The notes under the pieces were generated by a model. That model was not told where the DNA came from, made no database searches, and saw only the letters and a program-made list of their open reading frames with translations. Positions 16,036-25,361 of a DNA stretch of 64,000 bases are shown here, piece after piece. The position numbers and the translations under genes were made by a program. Numbering within the stretch: the stretch's first letter is position 1; each line of letters starts with the position of its first letter. The stretch comes from Micromonospora chersina (GTDB lineage Bacteria > Actinomycetota > Actinomycetes > Mycobacteriales > Micromonosporaceae). Where the stretch lies: assembly GCF_900091475.1 (NCBI RefSeq), contig NZ_FMIB01000002.1, forward strand, positions 6,448,001 to 6,512,000, read 5' to 3'.

Positions 16036-17361
16036 TCAGCTCGCGGCCCCGGCCAGCAGGTTCCCGTCCGGGATGGTGATGGCGGAACGGTCACCGGCCA
16101 GCAGCGCCGTCGCCCGGCGGGCCTGGAACGCGCCGTGCTCGCGGCGGGCGGTGGCGTAGCTGCCGGCGGTCCGGGCGGCGATGGCGGACCAGGTGTAGCG
16201 CTCGGCGACCATGGTGCGCGCGCGGCGGGCCACCCGGCGGGCGAAGACCTCGTCGCCGAGCAGCCGGTCGACCGCGCCGGCCAGGGCGTCCGGGTCGCCG
16301 TGCGGGAAGGTCACCCCGGTCACCCCGGGCTCGACGATCTCGGCGAGGCCGCCGGTGTCCGCCACGGCGAGGGGCGCGCCGGCGGCGGCCGCCTCCAGGG
16401 CGATCATGCCGAACGGCTCGTAGAGGCTGGGGATCACAGTCGCGTCGGTGGCGGCCAGGACGGCCGGGAGCTGGGTGGCGTCCAGGAAACCGGCGAACCG
16501 TACGGTGTCGGCGAGGCGCAGCCGGCGCGCCTGGTCGACCAGTTCGTCGCGGTACGGGCCGTCGCCGGCGATCACCACCCGCAGGCCGGGGTGCCGGTCC
16601 CGCAGGTGCGGCACGGCGTGCACCAGGTGCTGCACGCCCTTCTCGTACACCAGCCGGCCCGCGTACCCGACCAGCGGCCCGTCCCCGGCGAACCGGGCCC
16701 GGGCGGCGGAGACCGCGCGGGGGCGGGCGTGCCAGGCCCGGTCGTCCACCCCGTTGGGCACCACGTCGATCCGCCCGGCCGGCACGTCGAACAGCCGCGC
16801 CACCTGGTCGCGCATGTAGCCGGAGCAGGCGATGACGCGGGCCGAGGCGTTGCTCAGCCAGTGCTCGACGCCGTGGATGGTGCGGTTCATCTCCGCCGGC
16901 AGCCAGCCCTGGTGCCGGCCGGCCTCGGTGGCGTGGATGGTGGTGACCAGGGGCAGGTCCAGGTGCTCGGCGAGGGTGACCGCGGTGTGCGCGACCAGCC
17001 AGTCGTGGGCGTGGATGACGTCGTACGCGCCGGACTCGGCGGCGCGCAGGGCGGTCCGGGTGAGGGTGTGGTTGAAGGCCATGGTCCAGGCCAGCAGCGA
17101 GTCGGTGGCGAGCGGGAACCGGACCGGGTCCTCGGCGGCCCGCAGGATCCGCACGCCGTCGGCGTACTCCTCCAGGGGCGCGCCCTCGGCGTGCCGGGTG
17201 ACGACGGTGACCTCGTGGCCGGCGGCGGCCAGGGCGACGGAGAGCGCGTGCACGTGGCGGCCGAGGCCACCGACGAGCACGGGTGGGTACTCCCAGGAGA
17301 GGATCAGCACCCGCTGGTGCCGGGCGGGCTGGATGTCGATCACGTCGGCGTCAGCGGACAT
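16036..17361 (-). CDS. GT4 family glycosyltransferase (glycogen-synthase-like)
   Basis: A 441-residue GT-B enzyme. The N-terminal Rossmann half has the acceptor/donor loop PPVLVGGLGRHVHALS and IHAHDWL. The C-terminal half has GYAGRLVYEKG and the nucleotide-sugar motif EPFGMIALEA (the E-x7-E pair). It probably transfers glucose from a nucleotide sugar to a glucan or trehalose-like acceptor. ATG 17361 has AAGGGGG upstream. The next gene upstream on the same strand is a glycogen debranching-type enzyme, which supports a role in storage alpha-glucan metabolism. A cell-envelope glycoconjugate role cannot be excluded. Confidence 0.8.
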   Translation of the reverse strand: MSADADVIDIQPARHQRVLILSWEYPPVLVGGLGRHVHALSVALAAAGHEVTVVTRHAEGAPLEEYADGVRILRAAEDPVRFPLATDSLLAWTMAFNHTLTRTALRAAESGAYDVIHAHDWLVAHTAVTLAEHLDLPLVTTIHATEAGRHQGWLPAEMNRTIHGVEHWLSNASARVIACSGYMRDQVARLFDVPAGRIDVVPNGVDDRAWHARPRAVSAARARFAGDGPLVGYAGRLVYEKGVQHLVHAVPHLRDRHPGLRVVIAGDGPYRDELVDQARRLRLADTVRFAGFLDATQLPAVLAATDATVIPSLYEPFGMIALEAAAAGAPLAVADTGGLAEIVEPGVTGVTFPHGDPDALAGAVDRLLGDEVFARRVARRARTMVAERYTWSAIAARTAGSYATARREHGAFQARRATALLAGDRSAITIPDGNLLAGAAS

Positions 17362-17490
17362 GCGGCCCCCTTTGAGTTGTGGTTCCCGCACCGCCCGACG
17401 GCACCCGCGGGGCGCGTCGTGTGGTCGCAGCCCATCCTGCCCAGCGGTCGATAACCAGCGGAGACGCGCCGGTTGCCGGTCTGTAACGCG

Positions 17491-19422
17491 TTACCGGACG
17501 CGCAGCAGTTCGGCCACCGACCACGCCTGGAACGGGCAGCCGGTGGCGGCGTGCGGGGCCAGGCCGTCGGCGGTCTCGCTCACCGAGCCGAGGCCGTACT
17601 CGGTCAGGTGCCCCTCCAGTCCCACCAGCAGGTCGTCGGTGGGCAGGCCGGCCCGGCGGTACGCGTCGACGAACGGCCCGACCAGCCAGGGCCAGACCGT
17701 GCCCTGGTGGTAGCCGGAGTCCCGCTCGGCCGGGCCACCCCGGTGCCGGCCCACGAAACCGGGGGAGTCGGGGGCGAGGCTGCGCGGCCCGAGCGGGGTG
17801 AACAGCGCCTCGGTGACCCGGCGCAGGGTGACCTCGTCCGGTTCGAGGGGCGCGTACGGCAGCGACCAGGCGAGCAGCTGGTTGGGGCGGAGCAGGTCGT
17901 CGTCGTGGTGCGGCGCCCCGCCGAGCGGGTACGCGGGCGCCGGCGCGTCCACCACGTCGTGCAGCCAGCCGGCCGGCGTGGGGAAGCGCTCCCGGAACGC
18001 GGCGACGGCCCGCGCGTGCCGGTCCCGCAGCTCGGTGGCGTCCCGGCCGGTCAGCTCGGTCAGCTCGGCGAGCCCGGCCAGCCCGTTGACCCAGAGCGCG
18101 TTGACCTCGACCGGCTTGCCGGTGCGCGGGGTGACCGGCACCCCGTAGACCCGGGCGTCCATCCAGGTGAGCGCGACGTCCGGCGGGCCGCCCTGGGTGA
18201 GCAGCCCGTCGGCCGGGTCGACCCGGATGCCGTAGCGGGTGCCCGCCACGTGCGCCGCCACCACGCCGTGCAGCGCCGGCAGCAGCTCCGCGCCGAGGTC
18301 GGTGTCCCCGGTGACGGCGACGTGCCGGCTCACCGCGTGCAGGAACCACAGCGTGGCGTCGACGGTGTTGTGCTCCACCCGCCCGGTGTCGGCGGTGTTG
18401 GCGAGCATCCCCTCGGACAGCGTGGCGGCGTACGCCCGCAGCAGGTCCCGTCCCTCCTCGCCCCGGTTGGTGCGGAGGAAGAGCCCCTCGTAGGAGGTCA
18501 TGGTGTCCCGCGACCAGGCCCCGAACCAGGGGTAGCCGGCCACCACGTCGGGGCCGGTGGCGGTGCGCACCACGAACGCGTCGGCGGCCAGGGCGAGGGT
18601 CGCGTCGACGTCGTCGTCCGGCTTCGCCGCGGCCACCACCGCCCGGTGCCGCCGCCGGGCCGCCTCCACCAGCGCGGTCGCCGGCGGCGGCTCCTCGGCC
18701 AGGTCGTCGGCCCAGGCCAGCACGGACACCTCGGCGCCCGGCTCGTCGAGGGCGCCGGAGAACCGGCCCGCGTACCAGAGGTCCTCGTCGGGGTGCAGCC
18801 CGCGCGCCGCCTCCTCCCGGTGCCGCACCCCGAGCCACCACTGCCCCTCGGGGGTCCAGTCGGGCCCGGCCAGCCGGAACGCGCCGTCCACCACCGCGCC
18901 GCCGGCCACCTGCTCCAGCCGCGGGGCCGGGCCGTCCGCCCGCCGCTCGCCGTGCGCGTCCCGCCAGGTGCAGGCCGCGGCCAGGTCCAGCCGGACCGGG
19001 CCGCCGGAGATCAGCCGGTGCACCACCGCCACGCAGGACCGGCCGTACGCCATGGCGATCTCCCGCTCGATCACCACGTCGCCGATCCGCCAGCGCCAGC
19101 GGGGCACCCCCTCGGTGAGGTCGAAGCGCTCCAGCAGCTCGAAGCCGCGCGGGTCGACCACGCCGGAGGACCACTCGTGCGCGCCGAGCCGGGCCTGCCG
19201 CCCGGAGGGCAGGGTCACCGCCGGGTCGAGGCTGACCAGTCCCACCTTGCGGGCGGCGGGCGTCTCTCCGGCCACCACGAGCAGGCCGTGGTAGCGCCGG
19301 GTGCGCAGCCCGGCGACCGTGCCCATGGCGTAGCCGCCCCGCCCGTCGGTGACCAGCCACTCCCGGGTCGACGAGGCGGACAGCTCCCCGCAGACCTGCG
19401 GACCGAAGCGAATGTCGATCAA
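17491..19422 (-). CDS. GH133-like amylo-alpha-1,6-glucosidase (debranching enzyme)
   Basis: A 643-residue cytoplasmic protein of the GDE_N plus GDE_C architecture: an N-terminal beta-domain (about 1-270, opening with STREWLVTDGRGGYAMGTV) and an (alpha/alpha)6 barrel containing YPWFGAWSRDTMTSYEGL and RDSGYHQGTVWPWL. It should remove alpha-1,6-linked glucose at glycogen branch points. The start is TTG 19422 with GGAGG four bases upstream; no closer ATG or GTG keeps the conserved N-terminus. It is divergent from a large glucosidase only 42 bp away and probably co-transcribed with the GT4 gene. Confidence 0.85.
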   Translation of the reverse strand: MIDIRFGPQVCGELSASSTREWLVTDGRGGYAMGTVAGLRTRRYHGLLVVAGETPAARKVGLVSLDPAVTLPSGRQARLGAHEWSSGVVDPRGFELLERFDLTEGVPRWRWRIGDVVIEREIAMAYGRSCVAVVHRLISGGPVRLDLAAACTWRDAHGERRADGPAPRLEQVAGGAVVDGAFRLAGPDWTPEGQWWLGVRHREEAARGLHPDEDLWYAGRFSGALDEPGAEVSVLAWADDLAEEPPPATALVEAARRRHRAVVAAAKPDDDVDATLALAADAFVVRTATGPDVVAGYPWFGAWSRDTMTSYEGLFLRTNRGEEGRDLLRAYAATLSEGMLANTADTGRVEHNTVDATLWFLHAVSRHVAVTGDTDLGAELLPALHGVVAAHVAGTRYGIRVDPADGLLTQGGPPDVALTWMDARVYGVPVTPRTGKPVEVNALWVNGLAGLAELTELTGRDATELRDRHARAVAAFRERFPTPAGWLHDVVDAPAPAYPLGGAPHHDDDLLRPNQLLAWSLPYAPLEPDEVTLRRVTEALFTPLGPRSLAPDSPGFVGRHRGGPAERDSGYHQGTVWPWLVGPFVDAYRRAGLPTDDLLVGLEGHLTEYGLGSVSETADGLAPHAATGCPFQAWSVAELLRVR

Positions 19423-19464
19423 CTTTCCTCCACCACCGGCGGGGTGTCACCCGCCACGACGACA

Positions 19465-22167
19465 ATGGCCCCTGTGGAGAAGTACCCCGGGGGCGTCGAA
19501 GATGTGCAGGTGATCACTGACCGCCCGACCTCCGCGACCCCCGACCCCGAGCGGCACCGGCTCGCCCAGGCCGATGCCGGGGAGCAGGACTGGCGCGCAT
19601 GGGGTCCCTATCTGTCCGAGCGGGCGTGGGGGACGGTACGGGAGGACTACAGCGAACACGGCACGGCCTGGGACTACTTCCCCCACGATCACGCGCGGTC
19701 CCGAGCCTACCGGTGGAACGAGGACGGCATGGCGGGCGTCTGTGACGACCGGCAGACGTTCTGCTTCGCCCTCGCCCTGTGGAACGGGCGGGACCCGATC
19801 CTCAAGGAGCGGATGTTCGGCCTCGGCGGCGACGGCGGCAACCACGGGGAGGACGTGAAGGACTACTGGTGGTACGAGGACTCCACGCCCACCCACTCGT
19901 GGATGCGCTGGCGCTACCACTACCCGCAGGCCGCCTTCCCGTACGACGAGCTGGTCGCGGTGAACGCGCTGCGCGGCCGGGACGACACGGAGTACGAGCT
20001 GGTCGACACGGGGATCTTCGACGACGACCGGTACTGGGCGGTGACCGTCGACTACGCCAAGGCGTCCCCGACCGACCTGTGCGTGCTGATCACCGTGGCC
20101 AACCGGGGCGACACCGACGAGACCCTGCACGTGCTGCCCACCCTCTGGTTCCGCAACACCTGGGCGTGGGGGCTGCCCGGCGGCGACCGGGTGCCCCGGC
20201 TCGTGGGCGACGGCGCCCGGCTGGTCGGTGAGCACCGGGTGCTCGGCCAGCTCCTGCTGGAGGGCGACGGCGCGCCCACGCCGCTGCTCTGCGACAACGA
20301 CACCAACGCCGAGCGGCTGTGGGGGCTGCCGGGGCGGTCGCCGTACCCGAAGGACGGCATCAACGACCACGTGGTGGCCGGCGCCGACACCGTCAACCCG
20401 GACCGGGAGGGCACCAAGGGCGCGCTGCACTACGTGCTGGACGTGCCGGCCGGCGGGCAGCGGCAGATCCGGCTGCGGCTGACCCGCACCGCCCCGCCCC
20501 CGGCGAGCACCCCGCCACCCCCGGCCGACCTCGGCGACGGGTTCGACACGGTGCTCTGGGCCCGGCGCGCCGAGGCCAACCGCTTCTTCGACAGCGTCAT
20601 CCCGGCCGCCGCCAGCGCCGACGAGGCGCTGGTGGCGCGGCAGGCCATCGCCGGGCTCATGTGGGGCAAGCAGTTCTACCACTTCGACATCAAGCGCTGG
20701 CTGGAGGGCGACCCGGGCTCCACGCCACCGCCGGCCGGCCGCCGGCACGGGCGCAACAGCGCCTGGTGGCACATGAACAGCTTCGACGTGATCTCCATGC
20801 CGGACCCCTGGGAATACCCCTGGTACGCCGCCTGGGACCTGGCCTTCCACTGCGTCACCATCGCCCGGGTCGACCCGGGCTTCGCCAAGGAGCAGCTGCT
20901 GCTCCTGCTCCGCGAGTGGTACCTGCACCCGAACGGGCAGATCCCGGCGTACGAGTGGGCGTTCGGCGACGTGAACCCGCCCGTGCACGCGTGGGCGGCG
21001 CTGAAGGTGTTCGAGATCGACGGCTCCCGGGACCACGAGTTCCTCGCCCGGGTGATGCACAAGCTGCTGCTCAACTTCACCTGGTGGGTCAACCGGAAGG
21101 ACACCGGCGGCAACAACGTGTTCGAGGGCGGCTTCCTCGGGCTGGACAACGTCGGCCCGTTCGACCGGTCGGCCGCGCTGCCGGTGGCCGGGGTGCTGGA
21201 GCAGTCCGACGGCACCGGCTGGATGGCCATGTACGCGCTCAACCTGCTCGACATGGCCATCGTGCTGGCCGAGCACGACCGGGCGTACGTGGACACGGCG
21301 ACGAAGTTCTTCGAGCACTTCGCGTACATCGCGGCGGCCGCGTACGACCAGGGGCTCTGGGATGACGAGGACGCGTTCTTCTACGACGTGCTCCGGCAGG
21401 CCGACGGCACGAAGGTGCCGCTGAAGGTCCGCTCGGTGGTCGGGCTGCTGCCGCTCGCGGCGGTCACCCGGCTCACCGCGCGGACCCTGCACCGGCTGCC
21501 CGAGCTGGGCGCCCGGCTGCGCTGGTTCCTCACCAACCGCCCCGAGTACGCCGAGGTCATCGGCGCCCGCCGGCTCGGCCCGGACGGCCGGCAGCAGCGG
21601 CTGCTCTCCATGGTCGGCCCCGACCAGGTGGTGCGCCTGCTCGCCCGGATGCTGGACACCGACGAGTTCCTCTCGGAATACGGGCTGCGCACGCTCTCCC
21701 GCGCCCACCTGGACAAGCCGTTCACGGTCACCCTCGGCGGCCAGGAGTTCGGCGTGGGCTACGAGCCGGCCGAGTCGACGAGCGGCCTGTTCGGCGGCAA
21801 CTCCAACTGGCGCGGCCCGATCTGGATGCCGACGAACTTCCTGCTGATCAGCGCGCTGCGCGACTACGCCGCCTTCTTCGGCGACGACCTCCAGGTGGAG
21901 TATCCGACCCGGTCCGGGGTGAAGCGCACCCTCGACGAGATCGCCGACGACCTGTCGGCCCGGCTGATCTCGCTGTTCACCCGGGACGGCTGGGGCCGGC
22001 GGCCGATCTACGGCGCGGCCCAGCTCTTCCAGACCCACCCGGACTGGCGGGACCTGATCTGCTTCCCGGAGTACTTCCACGGCGACAACGGCGCCGGCCT
22101 CGGCGCCTGGCACCAGACCGGGTGGACCGCGCTGGTCGCCGACCTGATCCTCACCCTGCGCCGCTGA
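19465..22167 (+). CDS. Large GH63-like glucosidase (MGH1-type barrel)
   Basis: A 900-residue protein with an (alpha/alpha)6 barrel like mannosyl-oligosaccharide glucosidases (GH63), common in actinobacteria without a proven substrate. Conserved parts are WGPYLSERAWGTVREDYS at the start, MPDPWEYPWYAAWDLAFHC with the probable acid Asp, and NSNWRGPIWMPTNFL near the end. There is no signal peptide, so it acts in the cytoplasm. ATG 19465 is the first in-frame ATG; GTG 19474, 19504 and 19510 are alternatives, and none has a strong ribosome binding site. Its tight divergence from the debranching enzyme suggests joint control of glucan or alpha-glucoside breakdown. Confidence 0.8.
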   Translation: MAPVEKYPGGVEDVQVITDRPTSATPDPERHRLAQADAGEQDWRAWGPYLSERAWGTVREDYSEHGTAWDYFPHDHARSRAYRWNEDGMAGVCDDRQTFCFALALWNGRDPILKERMFGLGGDGGNHGEDVKDYWWYEDSTPTHSWMRWRYHYPQAAFPYDELVAVNALRGRDDTEYELVDTGIFDDDRYWAVTVDYAKASPTDLCVLITVANRGDTDETLHVLPTLWFRNTWAWGLPGGDRVPRLVGDGARLVGEHRVLGQLLLEGDGAPTPLLCDNDTNAERLWGLPGRSPYPKDGINDHVVAGADTVNPDREGTKGALHYVLDVPAGGQRQIRLRLTRTAPPPASTPPPPADLGDGFDTVLWARRAEANRFFDSVIPAAASADEALVARQAIAGLMWGKQFYHFDIKRWLEGDPGSTPPPAGRRHGRNSAWWHMNSFDVISMPDPWEYPWYAAWDLAFHCVTIARVDPGFAKEQLLLLLREWYLHPNGQIPAYEWAFGDVNPPVHAWAALKVFEIDGSRDHEFLARVMHKLLLNFTWWVNRKDTGGNNVFEGGFLGLDNVGPFDRSAALPVAGVLEQSDGTGWMAMYALNLLDMAIVLAEHDRAYVDTATKFFEHFAYIAAAAYDQGLWDDEDAFFYDVLRQADGTKVPLKVRSVVGLLPLAAVTRLTARTLHRLPELGARLRWFLTNRPEYAEVIGARRLGPDGRQQRLLSMVGPDQVVRLLARMLDTDEFLSEYGLRTLSRAHLDKPFTVTLGGQEFGVGYEPAESTSGLFGGNSNWRGPIWMPTNFLLISALRDYAAFFGDDLQVEYPTRSGVKRTLDEIADDLSARLISLFTRDGWGRRPIYGAAQLFQTHPDWRDLICFPEYFHGDNGAGLGAWHQTGWTALVADLILTLRR

Positions 22168-22169
22168 CG

Positions 22170-22203
22170 GTGGGGCGCGGCGGAAGAATCCGCCGCGCCC
22201 CAC
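22170..22203. terminator. Bidirectional terminator hairpin
   Basis: A perfect 15-bp stem (22170-22184 with 22189-22203) closes on an AGAA tetraloop between two convergent genes, the GH63-like glucosidase and the beta-propeller protein. The geometry suits termination from both sides. Confidence 0.85.
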
Positions 22204-22207
22204 ACCT

Positions 22208-23545
22208 TCATGGCAGCGGGAGGAACGCCACCCGGGCGTGGTATTCGCCGGCCACCGTGACGGTGTCGCTGCCGACCCAGAGGCCCCGGTCGGTGGCGTA
22301 CAGCTCGGCGGTGCCGACGCCCCGGTCCTTGGTCGGGTTCCAGGCCAGCGCCTTGCCCGTGGTCGGGTGGATGGCCCCGATCCCCGGCCGGGACACCGCG
22401 CCCGCGCCGGCCGAGTTCCGCCCGTACGGGTTGTCCAGCCAGCGCTGGTGGCCGCCGACGTACACCGCCGCTCCCGTGATCGCCACCGACAGCAGGGTGT
22501 CCCCACCGGTGTAGTTCACCCAGGTCGGCTGCTTGCCGCCGGCCTCCGCGCCGAACTCGAAGCGGGACGCCGCGTCGCAGAGCGTGCCGGGGAACGCGGC
22601 GCCGGTGGTGACGGCCACGAACCAGGTGCCGTCCGGGGAGATGTCCACCCCGCGCAGGTACGTGGGCATGGACGCGGCGCACTGCGGCTGGTAGCGGAGC
22701 GTCGACCAGCCGGACAGCGTGGCCCCGGTGTCGCTCAGGTTCGCCACCGCGAGCTGGTGGCGCGCCACGCCGGCGACCGAGCTGAAGTTGCCCACGAAGA
22801 CCAGCCGCCGGCCGTCGGCCGAGACGTCCAGGGCCTCGATCTTGACCGGTGCGGTGGCGCCGGTCGTGGTCTTCCGCGGGCCCTCGATCCGCAGGTTCAC
22901 CGAGGCGTCGGCGGCGCCCGTGGTGGCGTTCAGCGCGGCCAGGGCACGGCGGGTCACCCCGCCGACGGTCTGGAACGCCCCGCCGAGGATCAGCCGGTTG
23001 CCGACCAGCCGCATGTCGTTGACCTGGTTGTTGAGCGCGGCCGGGGCGAACCCGGCGACCCGGGCGCCGGTGGCCGCGTCGACCCGGGCCACCCGCGGGG
23101 CGGCCACGCCGTTGACGGTGGTGAACGCGCCGCCGATGTAGAGCGAGCGGCCGTCCGGCGCGGCGGCGAGCGCCTTGACCGTGCCGTTGACCACCGGCCG
23201 GAACGTGGTGTCGATCCGCCCGGTGGTGGCGTCGAGCGCCACCAGCCGCGGCATCGCGAGCTGGGCGGTCTGCCCGGCGTTGCGGACCGTGGTGAACGAG
23301 CCGGCCAGGTAGACCCGGTTGCCGATCTGGAGGATCCGGTACACGGTGCCGTCGAGCGCGTGCGGCGTCCAGTCCACCGGGTTGGTGCCCACCACCGTGG
23401 TGTGCGTGGCGTTGACCGCGAGGGCCGGCGAGGGGGCAAGCGCGCCGCCGGCGGCGGCGAGCGCGGCCACCACTGCGGTGGCCGCCCTCCGGCGACGCCG
23501 GCGCCGGGCCGGTGTCGCGCGTGGATGATCGCGTGAGGTCGTCAT
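22208..23545 (-). CDS. Secreted delta-60-repeat beta-propeller protein
   Basis: A 445-residue exported protein. A twin-arginine-rich N-terminus and hydrophobic stretch (about 1-42, ending ALA) form a signal peptide. The rest holds repeats of the type VYLAGSFTTVRN..., LYIGGAFTTVNG and LILGGAFQTVGG spaced about 50 residues apart, typical of DUF5122/delta-60 beta-propellers. Family members often carry extra PKD or lectin domains; this one ends after the propeller. It is probably a binding or structural protein outside the cell, and no catalytic residues are evident. ATG 23545 has a weak ribosome binding site. Confidence 0.75.
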   Translation of the reverse strand: MTTSRDHPRATPARRRRRRRAATAVVAALAAAGGALAPSPALAVNATHTTVVGTNPVDWTPHALDGTVYRILQIGNRVYLAGSFTTVRNAGQTAQLAMPRLVALDATTGRIDTTFRPVVNGTVKALAAAPDGRSLYIGGAFTTVNGVAAPRVARVDAATGARVAGFAPAALNNQVNDMRLVGNRLILGGAFQTVGGVTRRALAALNATTGAADASVNLRIEGPRKTTTGATAPVKIEALDVSADGRRLVFVGNFSSVAGVARHQLAVANLSDTGATLSGWSTLRYQPQCAASMPTYLRGVDISPDGTWFVAVTTGAAFPGTLCDAASRFEFGAEAGGKQPTWVNYTGGDTLLSVAITGAAVYVGGHQRWLDNPYGRNSAGAGAVSRPGIGAIHPTTGKALAWNPTKDRGVGTAELYATDRGLWVGSDTVTVAGEYHARVAFLPLP

Positions 23546-23748
23546 CGCCGAAGCATCCCGCCCCGACCCGGGTACGCGCAGTCGGGTTCCCGCCGCCGGT
23601 CACACGGCGTTCGGCCAGTCCGGACGGTCCGTCCGTCCGCCTCCGATGATCTTGTCGGCTGGTCCTGGCCGACCTGCCGGAAACCGGGCTGCCGGGAGCG
23701 GCCGCGGGCAGTACCGTGTCCCGGTCCGGCACACGGGAGGAGTACGCG

Positions 23749-24447
23749 ATGCCACAGCGCCGGGAGGCCGCGGTGCTGGTCTTCGACGCCGACGACACGC
23801 TCTGGGAGAACAATGTCCTCTTCGAGCGGGTGATCGACGACTTCCTCACCTGGCTGGACCATCCGACGCTCGACCGGGTCGAGATCCGGGCGGTGCTCGA
23901 CGACATCGAGCGGGCCAACGCGGTCGCGCACGGCTACGGCAGCAAGGTCTTCCTGCGCAGCCTGGGGGAGTGCCTGGAGAAGCTGCGGGCGCGCCCGGCC
24001 ACCGACCGGGAGCGCGCCGAGATCGACGACCTGGCGGCGGCGCTTGTCGGCCACCAGGTCGAGCTGATGCCCGGCGTGGCGGAGACCCTTGACGACCTGG
24101 CCACCCGGCACGAGCTGCTGCTGCTCACCAAGGGGGAGCGCGAGGAGCAGCAGCGCAAGCTCGACGCCTGCGGGCTGCTGCACCACTTCCGCGCCGCGCA
24201 CATCGTGCCGGAGAAGGACGCCGACACCTACCGTTGGCTGGCCCGCGAGCACGCCTTCGACCCGGCCACCGCCTGGATGGTCGGCAACTCCCCGCGCTCG
24301 GACATCCTGCCCGCCCGGGCCGCCGGCCTGAACGCGGTGTTCATCCCCAACGAGAACACCTGGGTGCTGGAGCACGACGAGCTGGACCCGTCCGACCCCG
24401 GGGTGATCCGGCTGGCCGCGTTCCCCGACCTGGTCCGGCACTTCTGA
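23749..24447 (+). CDS. HAD superfamily hydrolase
   Basis: A 232-residue phosphatase-like protein. HAD motif I is FDADDTLW with Asp13 (nucleophile) and Asp15. Motif II is LLLLTKG, the motif III Lys is in VPEKDAD, and motif IV is MVGNSPRSDILPA. The cap region (about 20-95) is helical, as in subfamily I. The substrate is unknown. ATG 23749 has GGGAGG eight bases upstream. The next gene begins 22 bp later on the same strand, so they may share a transcript. Confidence 0.85.
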   Translation: MPQRREAAVLVFDADDTLWENNVLFERVIDDFLTWLDHPTLDRVEIRAVLDDIERANAVAHGYGSKVFLRSLGECLEKLRARPATDRERAEIDDLAAALVGHQVELMPGVAETLDDLATRHELLLLTKGEREEQQRKLDACGLLHHFRAAHIVPEKDADTYRWLAREHAFDPATAWMVGNSPRSDILPARAAGLNAVFIPNENTWVLEHDELDPSDPGVIRLAAFPDLVRHF

Positions 24448-24469
24448 TCCGGCCGGTAACGTCCGGGGC

Positions 24470-25261
24470 GTGCCGCTGACCTTCCCGTCGCACCTGGCGC
24501 CGGTGCTGCCGCTGAAGCTGTGGCGGCCGCACTGGTTCGACGGGGTGGCGCTGTCCACCGGCGCGGTCGCCCCGGACGTGGGCTACCTGTTCACCGGCAC
24601 CGCGCTCGCCCCCGGGCTGCGGACGCACACCCTCGGCGGGCTGCTCTGGTGGTGCCTGCCGGTCGCCCTCGCGTACGCCTGGATCGTCCGCCGGGTGATC
24701 GCGGGGGTCGCCGTGCACCTGCCCGGCCAGCGGCTGTTCGGCTGGCCCGACCACGTCGCGCTGGCCGGCGTCCGGCATCCCTGGCAGGTCACCGTCTGCT
24801 CGGCGCTGATCGGCGCGTTCAGCCACGTCGCCTGGGACCGGGTCACCCACAGCGACCGGTGGCCGCGCCTGCTCGGCATCGCCGACTTCCACGCGCTGAC
24901 CGGGTTGTACTGGTGGCAGCTGTCCGACGTGACGGGCACCCTGGGCGGCGGGTTGCTGGTCGCCGCCCTGGCGGTGCGCGCCGCACGCCGGCATGAGATC
25001 TTCGAGGGTGTCCCGCCGCCGGGGCCGCGGGCCCGTCCGGGCGTGTTCTGGGCAGTGGCCCTGGCGGTCACCGGGCTCGGGACGCTGCTGCTGCCGGGCC
25101 TGCCGGCGGCCACCGTCCCGGCGCCGGCCGGTGTGCGCCTGCTGCACCTCGCGGCGGCCGCGCTGATCGCCGGGGCGGCCGCGGCCGGAGCCCTGGCCGC
25201 GCCCCCGCCGGAGGCCCTGCGCAGTCATCGCCTCGAAGACAAACAGCGCCCGTCCGGCTGA
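24470..25261 (+). CDS. DUF4184 family membrane protein
   Basis: A 263-residue integral membrane protein of the DUF4184 family, function unknown. It begins PLTFPSHLAPVLPLKL, the family's conserved start, and has the SHVAWDRVTHSDRWP His/Asp segment seen in membrane hydrolase-like families. About five to six hydrophobic segments follow. GTG 24470 is the only start that keeps the conserved N-terminus; its ribosome binding site is weak. It may be co-transcribed with the HAD gene. Confidence 0.8.
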   Translation: MPLTFPSHLAPVLPLKLWRPHWFDGVALSTGAVAPDVGYLFTGTALAPGLRTHTLGGLLWWCLPVALAYAWIVRRVIAGVAVHLPGQRLFGWPDHVALAGVRHPWQVTVCSALIGAFSHVAWDRVTHSDRWPRLLGIADFHALTGLYWWQLSDVTGTLGGGLLVAALAVRAARRHEIFEGVPPPGPRARPGVFWAVALAVTGLGTLLLPGLPAATVPAPAGVRLLHLAAAALIAGAAAAGALAAPPPEALRSHRLEDKQRPSG

Positions 25262-25329
25262 CCCTGTTACGCCGACATGCCGTATTTCAACGTTGGCATC
25301 AATCACATTCTCCCGGGCCCGTCGAACCT

Positions 25330-25359
25330 TGTCCGACCTGCGGGAACCTGCCTAACCTG
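25330..25359 (+). promoter_or_regulatory. Candidate SigA-type promoter of the 25.36-25.57 kb RNA
   Basis: TTGTCC (25330-25335) and TAACCT (25354-25359) are separated by 18 bp. They lie about 70 bp after the DUF4184 stop and just upstream of a UUCG-capped hairpin. No coding sequence starts soon downstream, so the promoter may serve a non-coding transcript or give the L,D-transpeptidase gene a long leader. Confidence 0.35.
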
Positions 25360-25361
25360 AG

